Assembly: GCA_014706295.1 (NCBI GenBank)
Contig: JACSVZ010000041.1
Coordinates: 930,001-994,000, forward strand
Direction: 5' to 3'
Length of the DNA stretch: 64,000 nt
DNA from: Lycocorax pyrrhopterus obiensis
Taxonomy: Eukaryota > Chordata > Aves > Passeriformes > Paradisaeidae
Shown here: one piece after another, positions 44,326 through 56,956 of the stretch
How the letters are laid out: every line of letters begins with the position of its first letter
Numbering within the stretch: position 1 is the first letter of the stretch
Notes under the pieces: model-generated
Database searches by the model: none
Seen by the model: only the letters and a program-made list of their open reading frames with translations
What the model was told of the DNA's origin: nothing
Program-made: the position numbers and the translations under genes

Positions 44326-44509
44326 GCTGGAACCCTCCTGGCTGCTCCTCTGCTCTGGGCAGAGGGACACAGAAACCTCACCCTGAGCTGGGAACCCTCC
44401 TGGCTGCTCCTCTGCTCTGGGCAGAGGGACACAGAAACCTCACCCTGAGCTGGAACCCTCCTGGCTGCTCCTCTGCTCTGGGCAGAGGGACACAGAAACC
44501 TCACCCCGA
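44326..44509. repeat. 61-62-bp direct repeat, three nearly identical copies
   Basis: Units at 44326-44386, 44387-44448 and 44449-44509. The second has one extra G, and the third ends CCCCGAG where the others have CCCTGAG. Otherwise the copies are essentially identical, so the triplication is recent or is maintained by gene conversion. Each unit contains TGCTCTGGGCAGAGGGACAC. The 1-bp length difference shifts the frame between copies, so no protein repeat is maintained throughout. Confidence 0.96.
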
Positions 44510-47159
44510 GCAGAATTCCACACTGGAATTCCGCACTTTGGCGCTGCCCCTGCAGAGCCCTGAGCAGGCACCAGCCAGGTCCGTGCCAGCCCTGAGGGGT
44601 TTGGGGAGAGAATTCAGAAATCTCTGTGGAAATGGGATCACATTGTTCAGTTTATACACAGGGATTGTTCTGCACCACTTTGTCAGAGGGTCTGAAGGCA
44701 CTGGACACCTGGAGCTGGTCAGCACCTGCTGCCTGCCCAGCCCCTGGGTCCTGCGGGCCAAATTACACCCGTGGCAGTTCATCAATTCCCAATCATTTTC
44801 CTTCTTGCAGTGCAATGTCTTTGTGTTAATCTGTTACTGTAATTGGGGATAAAAACCAACAGGCTCTGAGGACAGAGTCAGCGTTAGAAACACCTCACAA
44901 GTGAGAATCCTCTGTGTTTGTTCTGTTGGAGCTCGTAGGCACCAAGGAAGCGAGATTGAGCCTCATTATGGTATTTTGGTTAATTTGCCTGGCTCGGGGT
45001 GTTCCATTTCTCCTCCGCTGTGTTTGTGCTCCCCAGTGTTTCCAGCCTGCCCCGCATTCCCACCACTGAACTCGTCCATATGATGCTGTCAGCACCAGAC
45101 TCCCGATGGATTCCTGCCCAGATGGACTCTGCTGCTTCCCTCCAGCCCAGGAGCTGATGGAGACTTCCCCCACTGTTTGCAGCATCCTGCACAGAAAGCA
45201 AACCCCAAAAACATATGATGAGCTGCTGCCCCTGCAGACAGCCCGCGACCGCTGCTGTCACCAGAGCAATCTGGGCATCTCTTCATCCTGCGTTAACAGT
45301 TGGTGTTTTGATTCCTAATTCGTTATTTTAGCTTAAATCTTGACTGCCAGGGACTGCAGAAAACAGAGCAAGGGGTTATCTGGAATAATTTGTTAGAAGA
45401 TTTTTTTTTTAAGTTAATTAACTGCAAAGTTGACTTTTTAAAAAATGACCCAACAAAAACTAACCACAAGAAGGAAAAGTCACATTAACTCACTGCTTCT
45501 CAAACCCCAGATTTCCTACAGCATTCATGGCACAGAAAAAATGCCCAGAACTTTGAATTGTGCTGCAAAAACAACAAGATTGGGCCTGTCCTCTGCCTTG
45601 TTCCCAGCACTGGAGGGATGGAGAGGAAAAGACAAGGACAAGCTGCACAAAACCCAGGGGTTTGTGGCAAGGAGAGCGTTTGCCAGGGGATATGCAGAGT
45701 GGAGGGTGCGAGGTGAGGTTGTGTAACTCAAAAAGCACCTCTGTGGCAGCTGCTTTACACATTTCAGCCCTCTCCACCTCCAGGTATTTCTCAGTTTGCT
45801 GCTTCCTTGCTGTGTCAAAAATAATTGGAATTTCCTGCTTGATTGTGTGAGCAAATTCTTGTGTGGTTTCTGTGAAAATTCAACAAGAAAATGGATTAGA
45901 CTGAGGAGAGAGAAGAACACAGGAGCTAAAAAAACCCCAAATAAATTACCAGAATCATTGCCACAGGTGCTTGTACGTGGAAGGAAAACATCTGAGCAGA
46001 ATTCCTTCTGAAATAACCAGGCAGAAGCAGCTCCTCTGAGCATTCGGCAGCTGCAGCTCAGGGTCTCTGGAATCTCTCAGTGAGGGGGAATCAGCAGCAC
46101 CTCGGGGGGGCAATGAGAGGGGTTCAGGCTTTGCACAGCCCATGGCTCACAGATTCCCAGAATTAACAGTGGAAAGGGAAAAAGGAGGAAAAGGCAGGGA
46201 ACAAAGGCAGAATTGATGAGAGAAGTGTCCATCAGGCTCCACATTGGGTGCTGATGCCAACATCAACGCAAACCCACCCCCGGCTGGACTGGAGGGCCCA
46301 AGACCCCCCTGCAGAACCACAGGAACCCAGTGCCAGTAACAGGCAGGGCTTTTCCAGTCATCCTTCACTTTAAATGCTTTCAACAGCCCTGGAAGTATTC
46401 ATGAATTCAGGTTTCCTCACTCCCCTAATCACGTTGTTGGCTTAAAATTCCCATTTAATTAACCTCCTCACCCCAGGCGTAAATCAATAGCCCGGCTCCA
46501 AACACTCCCCACGCTGATGGGGATTTTCATCGGGGCTCTCCTGCTGGAAATCGGAAACGAAGGCGCCTGCAGGAAAGCAGCAAACTGCTTGTGAGGAACT
46601 CGTGCACTGCAGTAATGGATGTCCTTGGATGGGATGGGAAATCCATTCCTTGTGGTCCCAGGGGAGAAAGTGAGACCCTGAGCACGAGGCACACCCAGAC
46701 GGAGCTCACTGGGCTCGTGTGTGAGGATGGATTGTGCTCCTGGAGCCCCAAGAGGCCCAGGAAGACACTTAAAGCAGCAAAGCCAGCTGGAATTAAGTGC
46801 ATTTGCACATGAAAATCCTGCCGTGTGTTATCTCTCCGTTGTTACTGCTGTCACCCCGTAGTGCTGGGGTGTGTTTTAGTGCTCCTGGGTGTGCGAATCT
46901 CAGTCTGCTCCTGCTAAAAGAGGTGGGGGAGACACCAGGGCCTGCTGGACACCTGCACAGCGAGAATTTTTCTCTATTTTCCCTCGAGCTGGGCAGAAGT
47001 GCTGCTCCCTGACCGTGGCACTGACACCGGCACCAGCAGAGCCAGGGCTGGCACTGGCACGGAGAGAACCAAACCACTGATTCTTCATGTTGTCAGTCTG
47101 TGAATTCCTATCCAGAATTAATGACAAGGAGAGCAAAAGAAGGGGGTTCCTCTGTTTTT
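44510..47159. other. Single-copy non-coding sequence
   Basis: Mostly GC-balanced, with a small AT-rich patch at about 45310-45450 (a T-run at 45401-45410 followed by AAGTTAATTAACTG). Frame 45525-46043 (minus, 172 codons) is unsupported by any domain. Confidence 0.4.
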
Positions 47160-47400
47160 AAGCTTCAAGAAGAATTTCTCCATAGTTCTGAAACTCCCCG
47201 CTCTTTGTTAATTTGGTGTCAAAGAGGGTTTGTTTTTTTCACAATTATTTTGCTGAAGACAAACTAAAAAAATCCCAGTGCTGTGAGCTTAAAATTCTCC
47301 TTGATCTGTTTTTAAAGCCTGAGTACCCCCTGAAATCATAATGGGTAATAATGGCATAAATAATTAATAATCATGAGTTTTAATGAGCTGATGAGGTGGT
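47160..47400. other. AT-rich non-coding patch
   Basis: AT-rich, with an ATAAATAATTAATAATCATG run at about 47356-47375. It may be a weak regulatory element or simply AT-rich neutral DNA. Confidence 0.25.
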
Positions 47401-50400
47401 AGAATGAGGTTGTTTAGTGAGATGTGATGGGTTTTGTGAGTACCTGCTCGAGTCAGGGCTCTGTCTGCAGGAAGAATCCCAATGTGTGAGTGCTGGGAAT
47501 GCCAGGATCTTCCACAAAGCCCTGGGATGCTTTGCACACCTTGGTCACAAAGGCAAATCCTCGTTCTGGAACCCTTGAACTGCCAGAATTAGACCCCTCA
47601 CTTCACCCTGGTGTTGGAATATCTTCACCAGAGCCACTGGATAAAGCCCTTGCTCAGGAAAGGGCTGAACCACGTGGGTAAAGCTCAGCATACCTCAAAT
47701 CTCCTGGGGCTTGAGGACCTTCAGGCAAATTTATATCTTCAGTTCTGTGCCTGCCTCACCTCAGCTGAAGGGGGATGGCTGGGGTGTGACAAAAATGGGG
47801 CAGAAAGATTCCATCGTCCATGGGGTGTCCAGGTGGCTTTTCCTTGGACCTGGACGCTGTGGCACAACAGTTGGGCAGGTTCCAGCCTGCGGTGTTCTCT
47901 CTGCTTGTCTCCAACACTCAGATTGCACAGGGTGACTCCAGGGCTTGGGATGCAAAGCTGAGTGTCTGTGACCTGGTAAGTCAGGGACCAGAGGGAAACC
48001 CTCTCTAATTTAATGTCTGAGCTGAGCTTATTGGAAATCTGAGACAAACGTGGAACCCCCGGTGCCCCGGGACGCTGCTCAGGGGCAGCAGCACCCCAGG
48101 CCCATGACCCTCCTGTCCTGCCCTCCTTGCTGAGGGCCATAATTACCCCGTGTCCTTCATTACCTCTCCCCTCAGCCAGGGAGGTTCCTCCCCAGTTTCC
48201 CTCGGTTTTCTTTACCCAGATCCTGCTCAGCAGCGTTCTGCCTGCAACCTCTGAGCGTTCCTTGACACACTGGGGACAGGGATTTTCTTCTTTAAACAAA
48301 CTGGAGGCTGCTGCTCTGCCCAGGCCAGGAGCTGCTCAGTGCCACTCAATTTTCACTTCAGACCCCGCCAGGATCAATCCGGTGCTGCTGCATTCGGCCT
48401 GCAGGAAGCAAATCTGGCTGGAGGCACCGTGTCCTGCCTGGATCCTTTAATGAGCATCGCCTTCCCAGGGCCTGGGAGCGGCTTGGCAGGCTCAGCTCTC
48501 CGTGCTGCTGTTCCAGGGCACACCAAGGAGCTGCTCCAGAGCTTGAGGAGCAGCGGCTGGGCTTTGGTTCCTCTGCCTGGCTTAGGGCTCCTGGTGTGGA
48601 ATTGTCTCTTCTGAAAGCGGTGTGTGCTCAGGTACTGACTGTTTACTGCTCACACGAGCAGGGTTACTGTGGCCATGCTGAGGATTTTGTTGTTTTTGTG
48701 ATTTTCTGACTGGAGTGGGAAAGCCTCCGGTTGTTTCCAGAGTCGCCCTAAAATTCTGTGGTTTCTTGATTTGTGTAAGCGGGAACATTTTGACTATCTT
48801 TGAGGATAAAAAAAAATCTGATGGCAGGGAAAATAAAACCCCACGCTGGCCAACTGAGCTGTACATTTTTATTTCATACACAGAGTATTCTAATCCCTTC
48901 AAATCCCAAAAGAAAGGAAAAGCAGTGAAGATCTATTTAGGAAAACCCCTCAGAATGGGCTTTATTAGGAGGAGACCTCTCTGTGCTTGTAAATGGAGCT
49001 TTATTTCCCAGGTTTAGGAGTTTAAGCCAAGCAGGCTTGCCCTGGTTTGGGCTCAGGACACATTTTTGGGTTGTCTCGGGGTTCCCAGCCGTGCAGCTGA
49101 GGAGCTGCACAGTGAGAGAGTCACTGCAGGCTCCATTTCCCCCTGTCACATCGCATTTATAAACGGGGCCTGGAGTGGGATGACAGCAGCCACCGCACGG
49201 GGAAGGCCTCAGAAAATAAATAGAGATCGAGGAAGTCAGAGATCATTAGAGCTGACACCACCTCACATGTTCATTAATTATGAATCCCCTTGGAAGAGGC
49301 TCGTTAGGCTGCTGGCAAGGGCCTGATGCAGCTTGTGGGAGCGCTGACTGAACTCCTGGAAGATGGAAACGGAGAACCCAGCAGTGAGCTTCAGCCAAGG
49401 CTCTTTAATTCATCTCAAACCCAGTCTGCTCAAGGCTGGAATTCTTGCCAAGTGGGTTTTTTCTGCAGACTGACCTCCGAGGTGTTTTCCTCGTGGCAAG
49501 GAGCTTTTCTGTGTGGAAGAAGTTGTTTTTCCCCGTGGGCTGTGTCACCCCAGTCGTGCTGTGACTTTCCCAGGGAAATGCCAGCAGTCCCCAGTGTAGC
49601 CACGGGACACAAAGGAAAGTTTTGGTTGTCACTCAAAGAAATGACTGCAACTCGTGTTCACCCCCCGGGTAAATCCCCGTCTGTGAGGAGCAGTTTGAGT
49701 TCCCCCTTTATTAAGGGAGGGGGAGAAGCAGCTTGGAGCAGTGTGGAGATGATCCCTGCCTGAGTTCCTGCAAACCGCAAGGCGTGGAACTTCCACGAAA
49801 ACGGGAGAACCGGGGCTGGGGAATCATTTGTGTGCAGAGCTGCACAAATTTACGGAGGCAGCACAGTCAGGCTCCTGGTGTGGCCCTGGCTGGGGCCGTG
49901 CCTGGTGCTCCCCGGCTGCCCAAAGTGCTCAGACAAAGCTCTGCTGGGGACAGCCTGGGCTTGGCAGGAGCAGCTGGGGGGGAGAAGCTTTAGCGGGTTT
50001 AGATGGAGCGGTTGGAGATGTTACCTGCTCACACAGTGAGGCGTGATTAAAGGCAGTTAATTAACCTGACAAATGCCTTCACTGGCATTTTACCTCAAGC
50101 TTATTTTTGTTTAACTGAGGAGGAACCCAGTTAAGCCGTCGGTTTAAGCTGGATGTGCGCTCCAGAGGTTTGCCCGGGTTTAACTGGAGCACCTCAGGTA
50201 AAACAGCAGCAATTCTGTGTGGGAAAGGTGTTCCTTTGGCTGTGGTGCAGCTCCTCCTTCTGCGCACCTCCTCCTGTCCTCGGAGCTAATGAAAACACGA
50301 TGGGCTCGAGGAGCTGCTGCCTGGCTTCATCCGGGCTCCTCTGAGCTCATTCCTGCTTCCCTCATTCCTGCCAGGCCATGGAGACACCTGGAACTCATTC

Positions 50401-51129
50401 CTGGAGCAGCTCCTGTGTTCCCATCGTGTGTCCTCGCTGATCTGCCCCTGCTGAGCGCTGGCTCTGCACAGCTGCAGGGTTAAACCTTCCCCACCTCCCT
50501 GCTGCCCTTTGCAGCTCCGGGCCGGTGTCCTTTCCCGTTGGGAAGGGAGATCCATGTCCCAGGAGCACCTCTGGCTGTGTGCAGCCCGCACAGCACCTTC
50601 GGAAACACCGCAGGCATCGAACTCCTGCTGTAAACACGGGGCAGTCGCGGGGCTCTTAAATCCTCCTCCGTGAAAAGGTCAATGAAAGCGAGCAGAGCGA
50701 TTTATCCGGAGTCAAATGGGGAGTGACTGATTGAACCACAGCCCCGGGCTTGATCATCCACTGAACGCGGGATTTGCTGGAGCTGCCGTGGCACAAAACC
50801 TCTCCAGAGCTGCTGGTGGAACTGGGGAGCCCTGGCCCTGTCCTGCCCCAATTAAACCCCAGAATTAACGAGGGTCGTGTGTTCCGAAGGTAGCACAGGG
50901 GCAGCCGCAGCAGCCCAGGCTTCCTGCAGCACCTGGGGTGTGCTGAGGGCCTGAGCTGGGGTTTGCCCCGGGCTGGGACCTGCAGTGACAATTCCAGTCC
51001 CTCAGCTGAGCTTTGGGGCAGCTCTGCAGCACAAAAAGGGAAGCAGAGAAAGAAACCCAGAGGGTGTCACTGGTAATTCCTGCAGCCCTTCAATGATCTC
51101 TACAAGGAGGCGCAGCGTCTGAACCGGGC
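47401..51129. other. Long featureless single-copy stretch
   Basis: About 3.7 kb of GC-balanced sequence with overlapping frames on both strands (the longest is 47739-48299, minus, 186 codons). I see no tandem array, transposon or motif cluster. A small AT-rich spot with a 7-bp-stem hairpin (AAATGCC and GGCATTT) lies near 50060-50100. Confidence 0.45.
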
Positions 51130-51350
51130 GGGTTCAGTGCAGTAAATGAATCTGGATTTAGTTTAATGTATTCCCAACAATGTATTGCGTGTTTGTAAGT
51201 GTTACAAATCAAACTCAAACGAAAAATATTCCGCTGTTCAAACATTCTCACACGTAATTGCATTTTCACTGTAATAACATTATCAGAGCATCTTTCGAGC
51301 TCCAATTAATACAAACCTAATTCTCCTTTAATACCAGTACCAGGAGGATT
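51130..51350. promoter_or_regulatory. Candidate AT-rich regulatory element
   Basis: High-complexity AT-rich block of about 220 bp, with CCAATTAATACAAACCTAAT at about 51302-51321 and many half-sites. No frame dominates it. Inference from composition only. Confidence 0.25.
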
Positions 51351-53459
51351 TGAACTTAAGAACATACAGATTTATCTTGGAGCTCCAGGATGATTTTCAA
51401 ATGCCTTTTGTACAAGTTTTACACTGTGTGGAGCTCACGGAATGGAGCTGTGCTGATGGAGAGGTCTGGGTCCATTTGAGGACCTGGCTCTGGTGGTTCT
51501 GCTATTTGCACGGCAGTTTCTGTGCAGAATGGAATTGTGACCTGCAGAGACCGTTCTGATTATGCCAGACAATAAAAGACAGACTCTGGGAATTAACCAA
51601 GATTCCCTGAGTTCTATTTGTAGCTATTTCTGTTATAACAAGCAAATATATGGAATTACTGACACTTCTGTTTAACTGCATCTTGGCTCAGGATGGGCAG
51701 CACTAACTTTTCATTTACTTCTGACTGCAGGCTGCCATTAATGGTAGGATGTATTACTGCAGCTAATGACAGAATGTTGTTCGTATTTTTTTTACAGTGG
51801 ACTTTTTTCCTGAGCTATTTTAATCCACTGTTCCTGAGAATATCAAATGTAAATGTGCAGAGCAGGCAGCACAGCACATTTCAGTCATGTCTGAAGTTGC
51901 ATTAACATCACAGAAGTTGTTTTTTTTTTTATGGGCGCCTGTGAAATGAAAACAGGTGTAAAATTTGTGTCTGGTTTAAAAATTTATCAGTGAAGGTACA
52001 CCAAACGTTAAGTGGGTCGTTTGCTGATACCATAAAGCTCAGTCACAGGAGAGGAGAGAAGAGCAAAGCCTTGAACTGTCTGTGCAGAAGTGGAGATCTG
52101 GATCAGATGAGAGGCTGGCAAGGGGGGAGAGGCTGAGGGAACACGGATCACCCCTTACACTCTGAATTTGAGCCCAAGGTCACCCAGAGCCACACAAATT
52201 TCATATTTAGAGCCTGAGCTTGTTAATTCCAGCCTGGAACAAGCACAGGGGAATCGGGAGCAGCAGGAAAATCCCAGGTCTGTGCTTTGATCGTGTCCTT
52301 GGCGTTAATGTTTAAGATTCAGTGGGAAAATCAGGAGACTCCTGCTTGTAAAAACCCAGACAGAGGGATCGGGAGCTGGGTGGCATTGGAGGGTCTCAGA
52401 TACGGAGTTCATGTGTCTGAAGCCATTTCCAAGCAGCCCTCTGTGCAGTGGGAACTGAGGAGGGCTCTAAAGAACCCCTGAACATCAGAAACGCTGACAG
52501 GAGCCTTGCCCAAGGCACGCCTCCCTGGCCACTGGCGAGCACTCGTTGTGCTTCAGCACCTAAACCCCAGAAAAGGGGCAGCAAAAAGGAAGCTGAAACC
52601 TGAAGTTGGTAAAAGCAGATTTATCTCATGAAACCCCTTCATCTGCTGCTTTCAGGAGATCTGCAAAAGCCTCGAAGAGGATTAAGGAAAGGGCATCGGG
52701 ATGAGCGGAGCCGGATCAGCAAGGGGGGTGCAGGCGGCATCGCTCCCTCCTGGGGAAAGATTTCCGTGCCTGGCAATGATGTGCAGGCAGCTCCGGGTCA
52801 GGAATGTGCCCTCGGGTGGAGGAATAAGCAGGAAAGCAGCGCAGGAAGTCAAGCTGAAGGCAGAGAGGGGATCTTTGGAGGCTGGAAGGGTTTTACAGTT
52901 CCTGGGGCAGAGCAGCATCCTCCTCCCAGCAGCCTCGCCGGGGACGTTTGGGGTTCTCTCCTCTCCTTCTGTGGACTCTCACCAGGATCACACACAGTAC
53001 ACCAAACCTCCGTCCCTGCAGCTTTTAAACCAAAATTTAAGCATTTTGGAGAGGAGGCATGGGTTGATTTCCTCACTGAACACAACCACAGCACAACCAC
53101 TGCTGGACAGGGAGGGGGATCAGCTGAGCAGGTGAAAAAGATTTTCCTCCTGTCCTGGGAAACTCTTGAACTGCAATGTTTTCCTACCCTGTCAGGAGAG
53201 GAACGTGTTCAGGGCTTCTAAAGAGCAAAACTGAAGAAAACTCTTGGGAGATGCTGAAGAACCCGATCTGAGTCGCTGTTTCAATGGGAGTTCCTGTAGC
53301 AAATTATGAAAATAAACCCCTCAAAACAAGTTTCTAGATGGCAGCTTCAGACGTTTAGTGTCAGATCAATATTTACAGCACCAACACGGGGCTGCAGCAG
53401 CCCCTCTCTGTCCCCACAAAGGAAAGGTTCATTCCCTTTCCCCCCTCTCCTTCACCCAC
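51351..53459. other. Non-coding sequence, AT-leaning then GC-balanced
   Basis: AT-leaning at 51570-52020, with T-runs at about 51788-51796 and 51921-51930, then GC-balanced. Frame 52628-53221 (plus, 197 codons) has no domain and is opposed on the minus strand. Confidence 0.4.
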
Positions 53460-53720
53460 CAGGAGATTCTTAAGTACAGCTCCCAACCAAATGTTATTTA
53501 CGTTCCTCGCTCCATTCAGCAACTGCTAATGAAGGCTTTTGTAGCAAGACTCCGAACTAATTAGGGTTAATTGAGCCTCCTTGTGTATTAGCTACCGCAG
53601 CACTTGTCCTGATAATCAGGAATTTTGAGCACTCGGAATATTTTTGTGATTAGCCAGCCTAAATCTGAGGGTTTTTTGTGGCTCCCATGGCCTTTGGTGA
53701 TTGCTCTGATCGTAAACACG
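53460..53720. promoter_or_regulatory. Candidate enhancer-like element
   Basis: A TAATTA core at 53558-53563 is followed 6 bp later by TTAATTGAG, and the block contains several further TAAT and ATTAG half-sites. The composition is moderately AT-rich and non-repetitive. Inference only. Confidence 0.27.
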
Positions 53721-53814
53721 AGGGTTGCTTTTTTACTACCTTATTTCAGTGGAAAAAAAAAAAGAATTCGTGGTCCCAGAGGCAGCTGAAGCCCTGAGCC
53801 AGAGCTCTGCAGAG

Positions 53815-53870
53815 CCCGCTGGGGCTGGACTCGATGGTCTGGGGGGGTTTTCCACCCGAAATTGCTCCGA
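53815..53870 (+). mobile_element. Possible CR1 LINE 3'-tail fragment
   Basis: GGCTGGACTCGATGGTCT followed by a G-run and TTTTCCACCCGAAATTG resembles the sense-strand terminal segment of CR1 (the GGTTGGACTAGATGATCT ... TTCCAACC family signature) with several mismatches. The typical ATTCTATGA-type end repeats are absent, so this is either a very old copy or a coincidental match. Confidence 0.55.
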
Positions 53871-55010
53871 CAGGGTCATGCCAAGGCTGGAGGCGCAGCC
53901 TCAGGTCTGGGAAAAGCTCCTTTTGCCCCAGCCTGGCTCCAGAGATTTCCGTGCTGCTGCAGGGTGGGAGAGGCTCTGCCGAGCCCCTGCAGACCCCTCG
54001 GAGCTCCGAGTGCCCGGCTCCGGGCACAACTCCTGGAACATAAGGCAGGAGCCCATTAAGCAGCACGTGGCACATGAATATTCATTTTCTTGCCTTTGTT
54101 ATTTACATAAATTTAGCGCAAGGCAAGGCTTTTTACTGTCGCTTTAGCTTTATTTTTTCTGATAGAAACGCTGATCCAGCTGCACACATTTCCTTGGATC
54201 AGAGCACCTTTTATTTTCCTCTGCCTTTTTTTCTTTTTTTTTTGCTGTTGGAACTGAAAAGAGTTTTTCTTCTGGGATGTTCAGTCTGGAAGTGTGTGGT
54301 TAGGTACAAGGACTGCAGGTGCATCAGATTTTCTGGGGCCGGGGGGAATGGCAGATCCTGATACCCAAAAACAGGGAATGCTTAACGAGGAGTGGATCAC
54401 GTGATTGCGGCACCGAATTTGGAGCCGGGTCAATTAGAAGACGTTGTTAATAAAACGCGATGAAACAACGGCAAAACATCCCGGTTACAAATTAAATCCA
54501 GGGGTCCAAACTGAGGGGAGGGGGGCGAACACCGGTGATGGATGGGCTGGAATCAGTTGTTCTGCCCGGGAATGCCAGGGATGCTCCGGCCGAGCCCAGC
54601 TCGCTGCCAGCAGTGGATGGCAGGGAAATGACAGAGCTGGTTCGGCGTTTTGTGCTTTAGGAGACGTTGGGGTGGGAGGGATCCGGGATTTTGTCCTGCC
54701 CGGATCAGGGTCGTGGTGCGGGCTGTGCCCAGTGCAGGGCTTGGCTTAGGGGATGAGCTTTAACTCCTCACCACCCACCCCCTGAGGGATTGCCTTTCCC
54801 TGGCAGTTCCCCGTGGCACGGCTCTGTTTGAGGCTGTGCCGTGGGGATGATGAACCCCCACCCCCTTCTGCTGCTGTTTTCAGTCCTCAGCCCCTGCCTG
54901 GCCCCGCAGTTCGTGTCCCGGAGCTCGGCACGGGCTGCGGCAAAGGGCTTTGCCACGGACAGCGGCAGAATCGGCACTTGGGCTGCACCCAGAGCCTGAT
55001 GAAAAAAACC
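53871..55010. other. Non-coding sequence with a poly(T) tract
   Basis: A T-rich tract at 54226-54243 (one C interruption) and a perfect palindrome ATGAATATTCAT at 54074-54085. GC-rich from 54480. No gene recognised. Confidence 0.45.
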
Positions 55011-55085
55011 CTGTGATTGCTTTCAGAATCCTGTGATTGCTTCCAAAATCCTGTGATTGCTTTCAGAATCCCGTGATTGCCTTCA
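55011..55085. repeat. 20-bp tandem repeat, 3.7 copies
   Basis: Units of 20 bp, consensus CTGTGATTGCTTTCAGAATC, start at 55011, 55031, 55051 and 55071. Copy 2 has TTCCAAAATC, and copy 4 begins CCGTGATTGC and is truncated. Confidence 0.93.
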
Positions 55086-56851
55086 CGGCCATTCTGAACG
55101 CACTCTGTAAACGTTTTGATTTACAGTTCGTGTGTCTTTACACTGGGTACTGAGGAAAAAGGGGCGCAGAGCTCGCTGTGGTGCAGGTGGATTTTGTCTC
55201 CTCATCCTGGTGTTGCTGCTTTGAAGGGAATTTTCTCATTAAGCACCAGGAAAAGTATCAGAAGAAACAGCTGTCTGAAAATGAGCAATCCTGAGCAGCC
55301 CTGCAAGATGTGCCTGATTTAATTGTTGTGGGGACGTCGGTAGTTAGGAAACCCAGCCACAGAGGAACTGTTGATACAAATGAAGGAATCTGATCTGGCA
55401 GAGCAGCCCAGCTTTTCCCAGAACGGGATCTCTCCTCCTGCAACCAGAGCAAAGCCAGCAGCAGGTGACTGGGCTCAAACACCCTGCTCAGTGCTCGTTT
55501 CACATCCCTTTGCCTCACCCAGCTGGCTTTGATCCATTTCCACCTGCCTGCTCTGATCATAAAACTTTGCTGGGCTAAACTTCTCTCCAGTTATGCTTTG
55601 CTGGTTTGCAACTGTTATAGTTTTTAATCCAGAGAGAAGCAAAATGTGTCCCCAGGAAGCGATGGAGTGGTGAAGGCAGCCACAAGTGTGTTCCACCCAG
55701 AAGAGAAGCTGGGAAAGCTCTGCAATGACCAGGAGCCCTCCAAAAGCTGATTTATGTGAAGGTGAAGGGGGATAAAGAGGGAGCAGCCATCCCCCCTTCA
55801 TCTGCAACCTTCACTTGAGCACTGAAGGTATTTAGATTAACCACGCTGGGTTTGGCCTAAAATACACTTCCATCCTGCCCCAGTGGGAGAGAAATAAAAT
55901 CATTATCAGTTATCACACAGAGATTTAAATTAAGTTTTTTTTTCTTCCTTCGTGAAACTGAACTTCTGAAACAAAATCTCGGAGAAGAGGAATTAATTGC
56001 TGGATCTGCACTGAATCACCAAGAGACTCGGTTTTATTTCTGTGGTGCAGCAGAAAGTGCTTCATCAGGAGGAATTCACGTGGAGGAAAACCAGGCATGT
56101 CCCACTTATTGAACACAAGTATGTCCGGGATGTTTAATTATCTTTTGATTAATTAATTTAACATTAAGGCAGTCAAGGACTGCGGCGTGCTCAGCACTGC
56201 ACAGTTTGGTACCTGTGTGCACCCCCAGCTCTGCTGAGTTAAAGGCACCTTGTGGCTCTCACCTGCAGCTGCTGTAAATGAATTATTTCTTTTCTGAGCT
56301 CCTTCATTACCCCGAGGAGATGCACAAAACACACCCGAGCTCAGGTGATTTGCAGCATCTGTGCTGAGGATTTAATGCCGTGTACTCTGTGTTTGCAAGG
56401 ATAAAACACGGGAGGGGCAGGTAAAACAAGTGTAAGGCATTAGATGAAGTACTTGGGAACCCCTCAGTGCACTCAGAGTGAGGAGGAAGAAAAGTTTCCT
56501 TGGGTTATTGTGCATATCTGATGGAAATTGAATGCAGATGAAGAAGCAGAACTCAGACACGCAGCAGGCACTGAATACCAGGGGTCACCACCAGCGTGGG
56601 AGAGTCCCCCGTGACCCTTGGCCACGTGGAGATGCCTCAAGTGGCAGCCTCTGGTCTCCCAAAAAGTTCCTCAGAGTTAAAAGAGGAAATATTTAACGTG
56701 ACCAGACAGATTGATTGCTCCAAGACCGGTAATCTGCAGTGCCTAATTAGTCAATCAAGTCAAATTGCACTCAGCAAACAGGACACAATTGCATTACAAT
56801 GGGAACACAAAGGGGATTCTGTTTTTGTTACTGGTGGTTCGGGAGAAATGA
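55086..56851. other. Non-coding sequence with an AT-rich patch
   Basis: AT-rich at about 55840-56170, including a TTTGATTAATTAATTTAAC run at about 56144-56162. GC-balanced elsewhere. No recognisable gene or transposon. Confidence 0.4.
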
Positions 56852-56956
56852 GAGGGTCTCTTTGGAAAAATGGAGGATTTCTCTGGGAAACAAGAGGATT
56901 TCTTTGGAAAAAGGGAGGGTTTCTCTGGGAAACATGAGGGTTTCTTCGGGAAACGC
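56852..56956. repeat. 21-bp tandem repeat, five copies
   Basis: Units of exactly 21 bp at 56852, 56873, 56894, 56915 and 56936, consensus GAGGGTTTCTCTGGGAAACA. Copies 1 and 3 share TTTGGAAAAA, while 2 and 4 share CTCTGGGAAACA, so a 42-bp dimer appears to be the duplicated unit. All three plus-strand frames stay open through the array as seven-residue repeats. Coding is unlikely. Confidence 0.94.
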
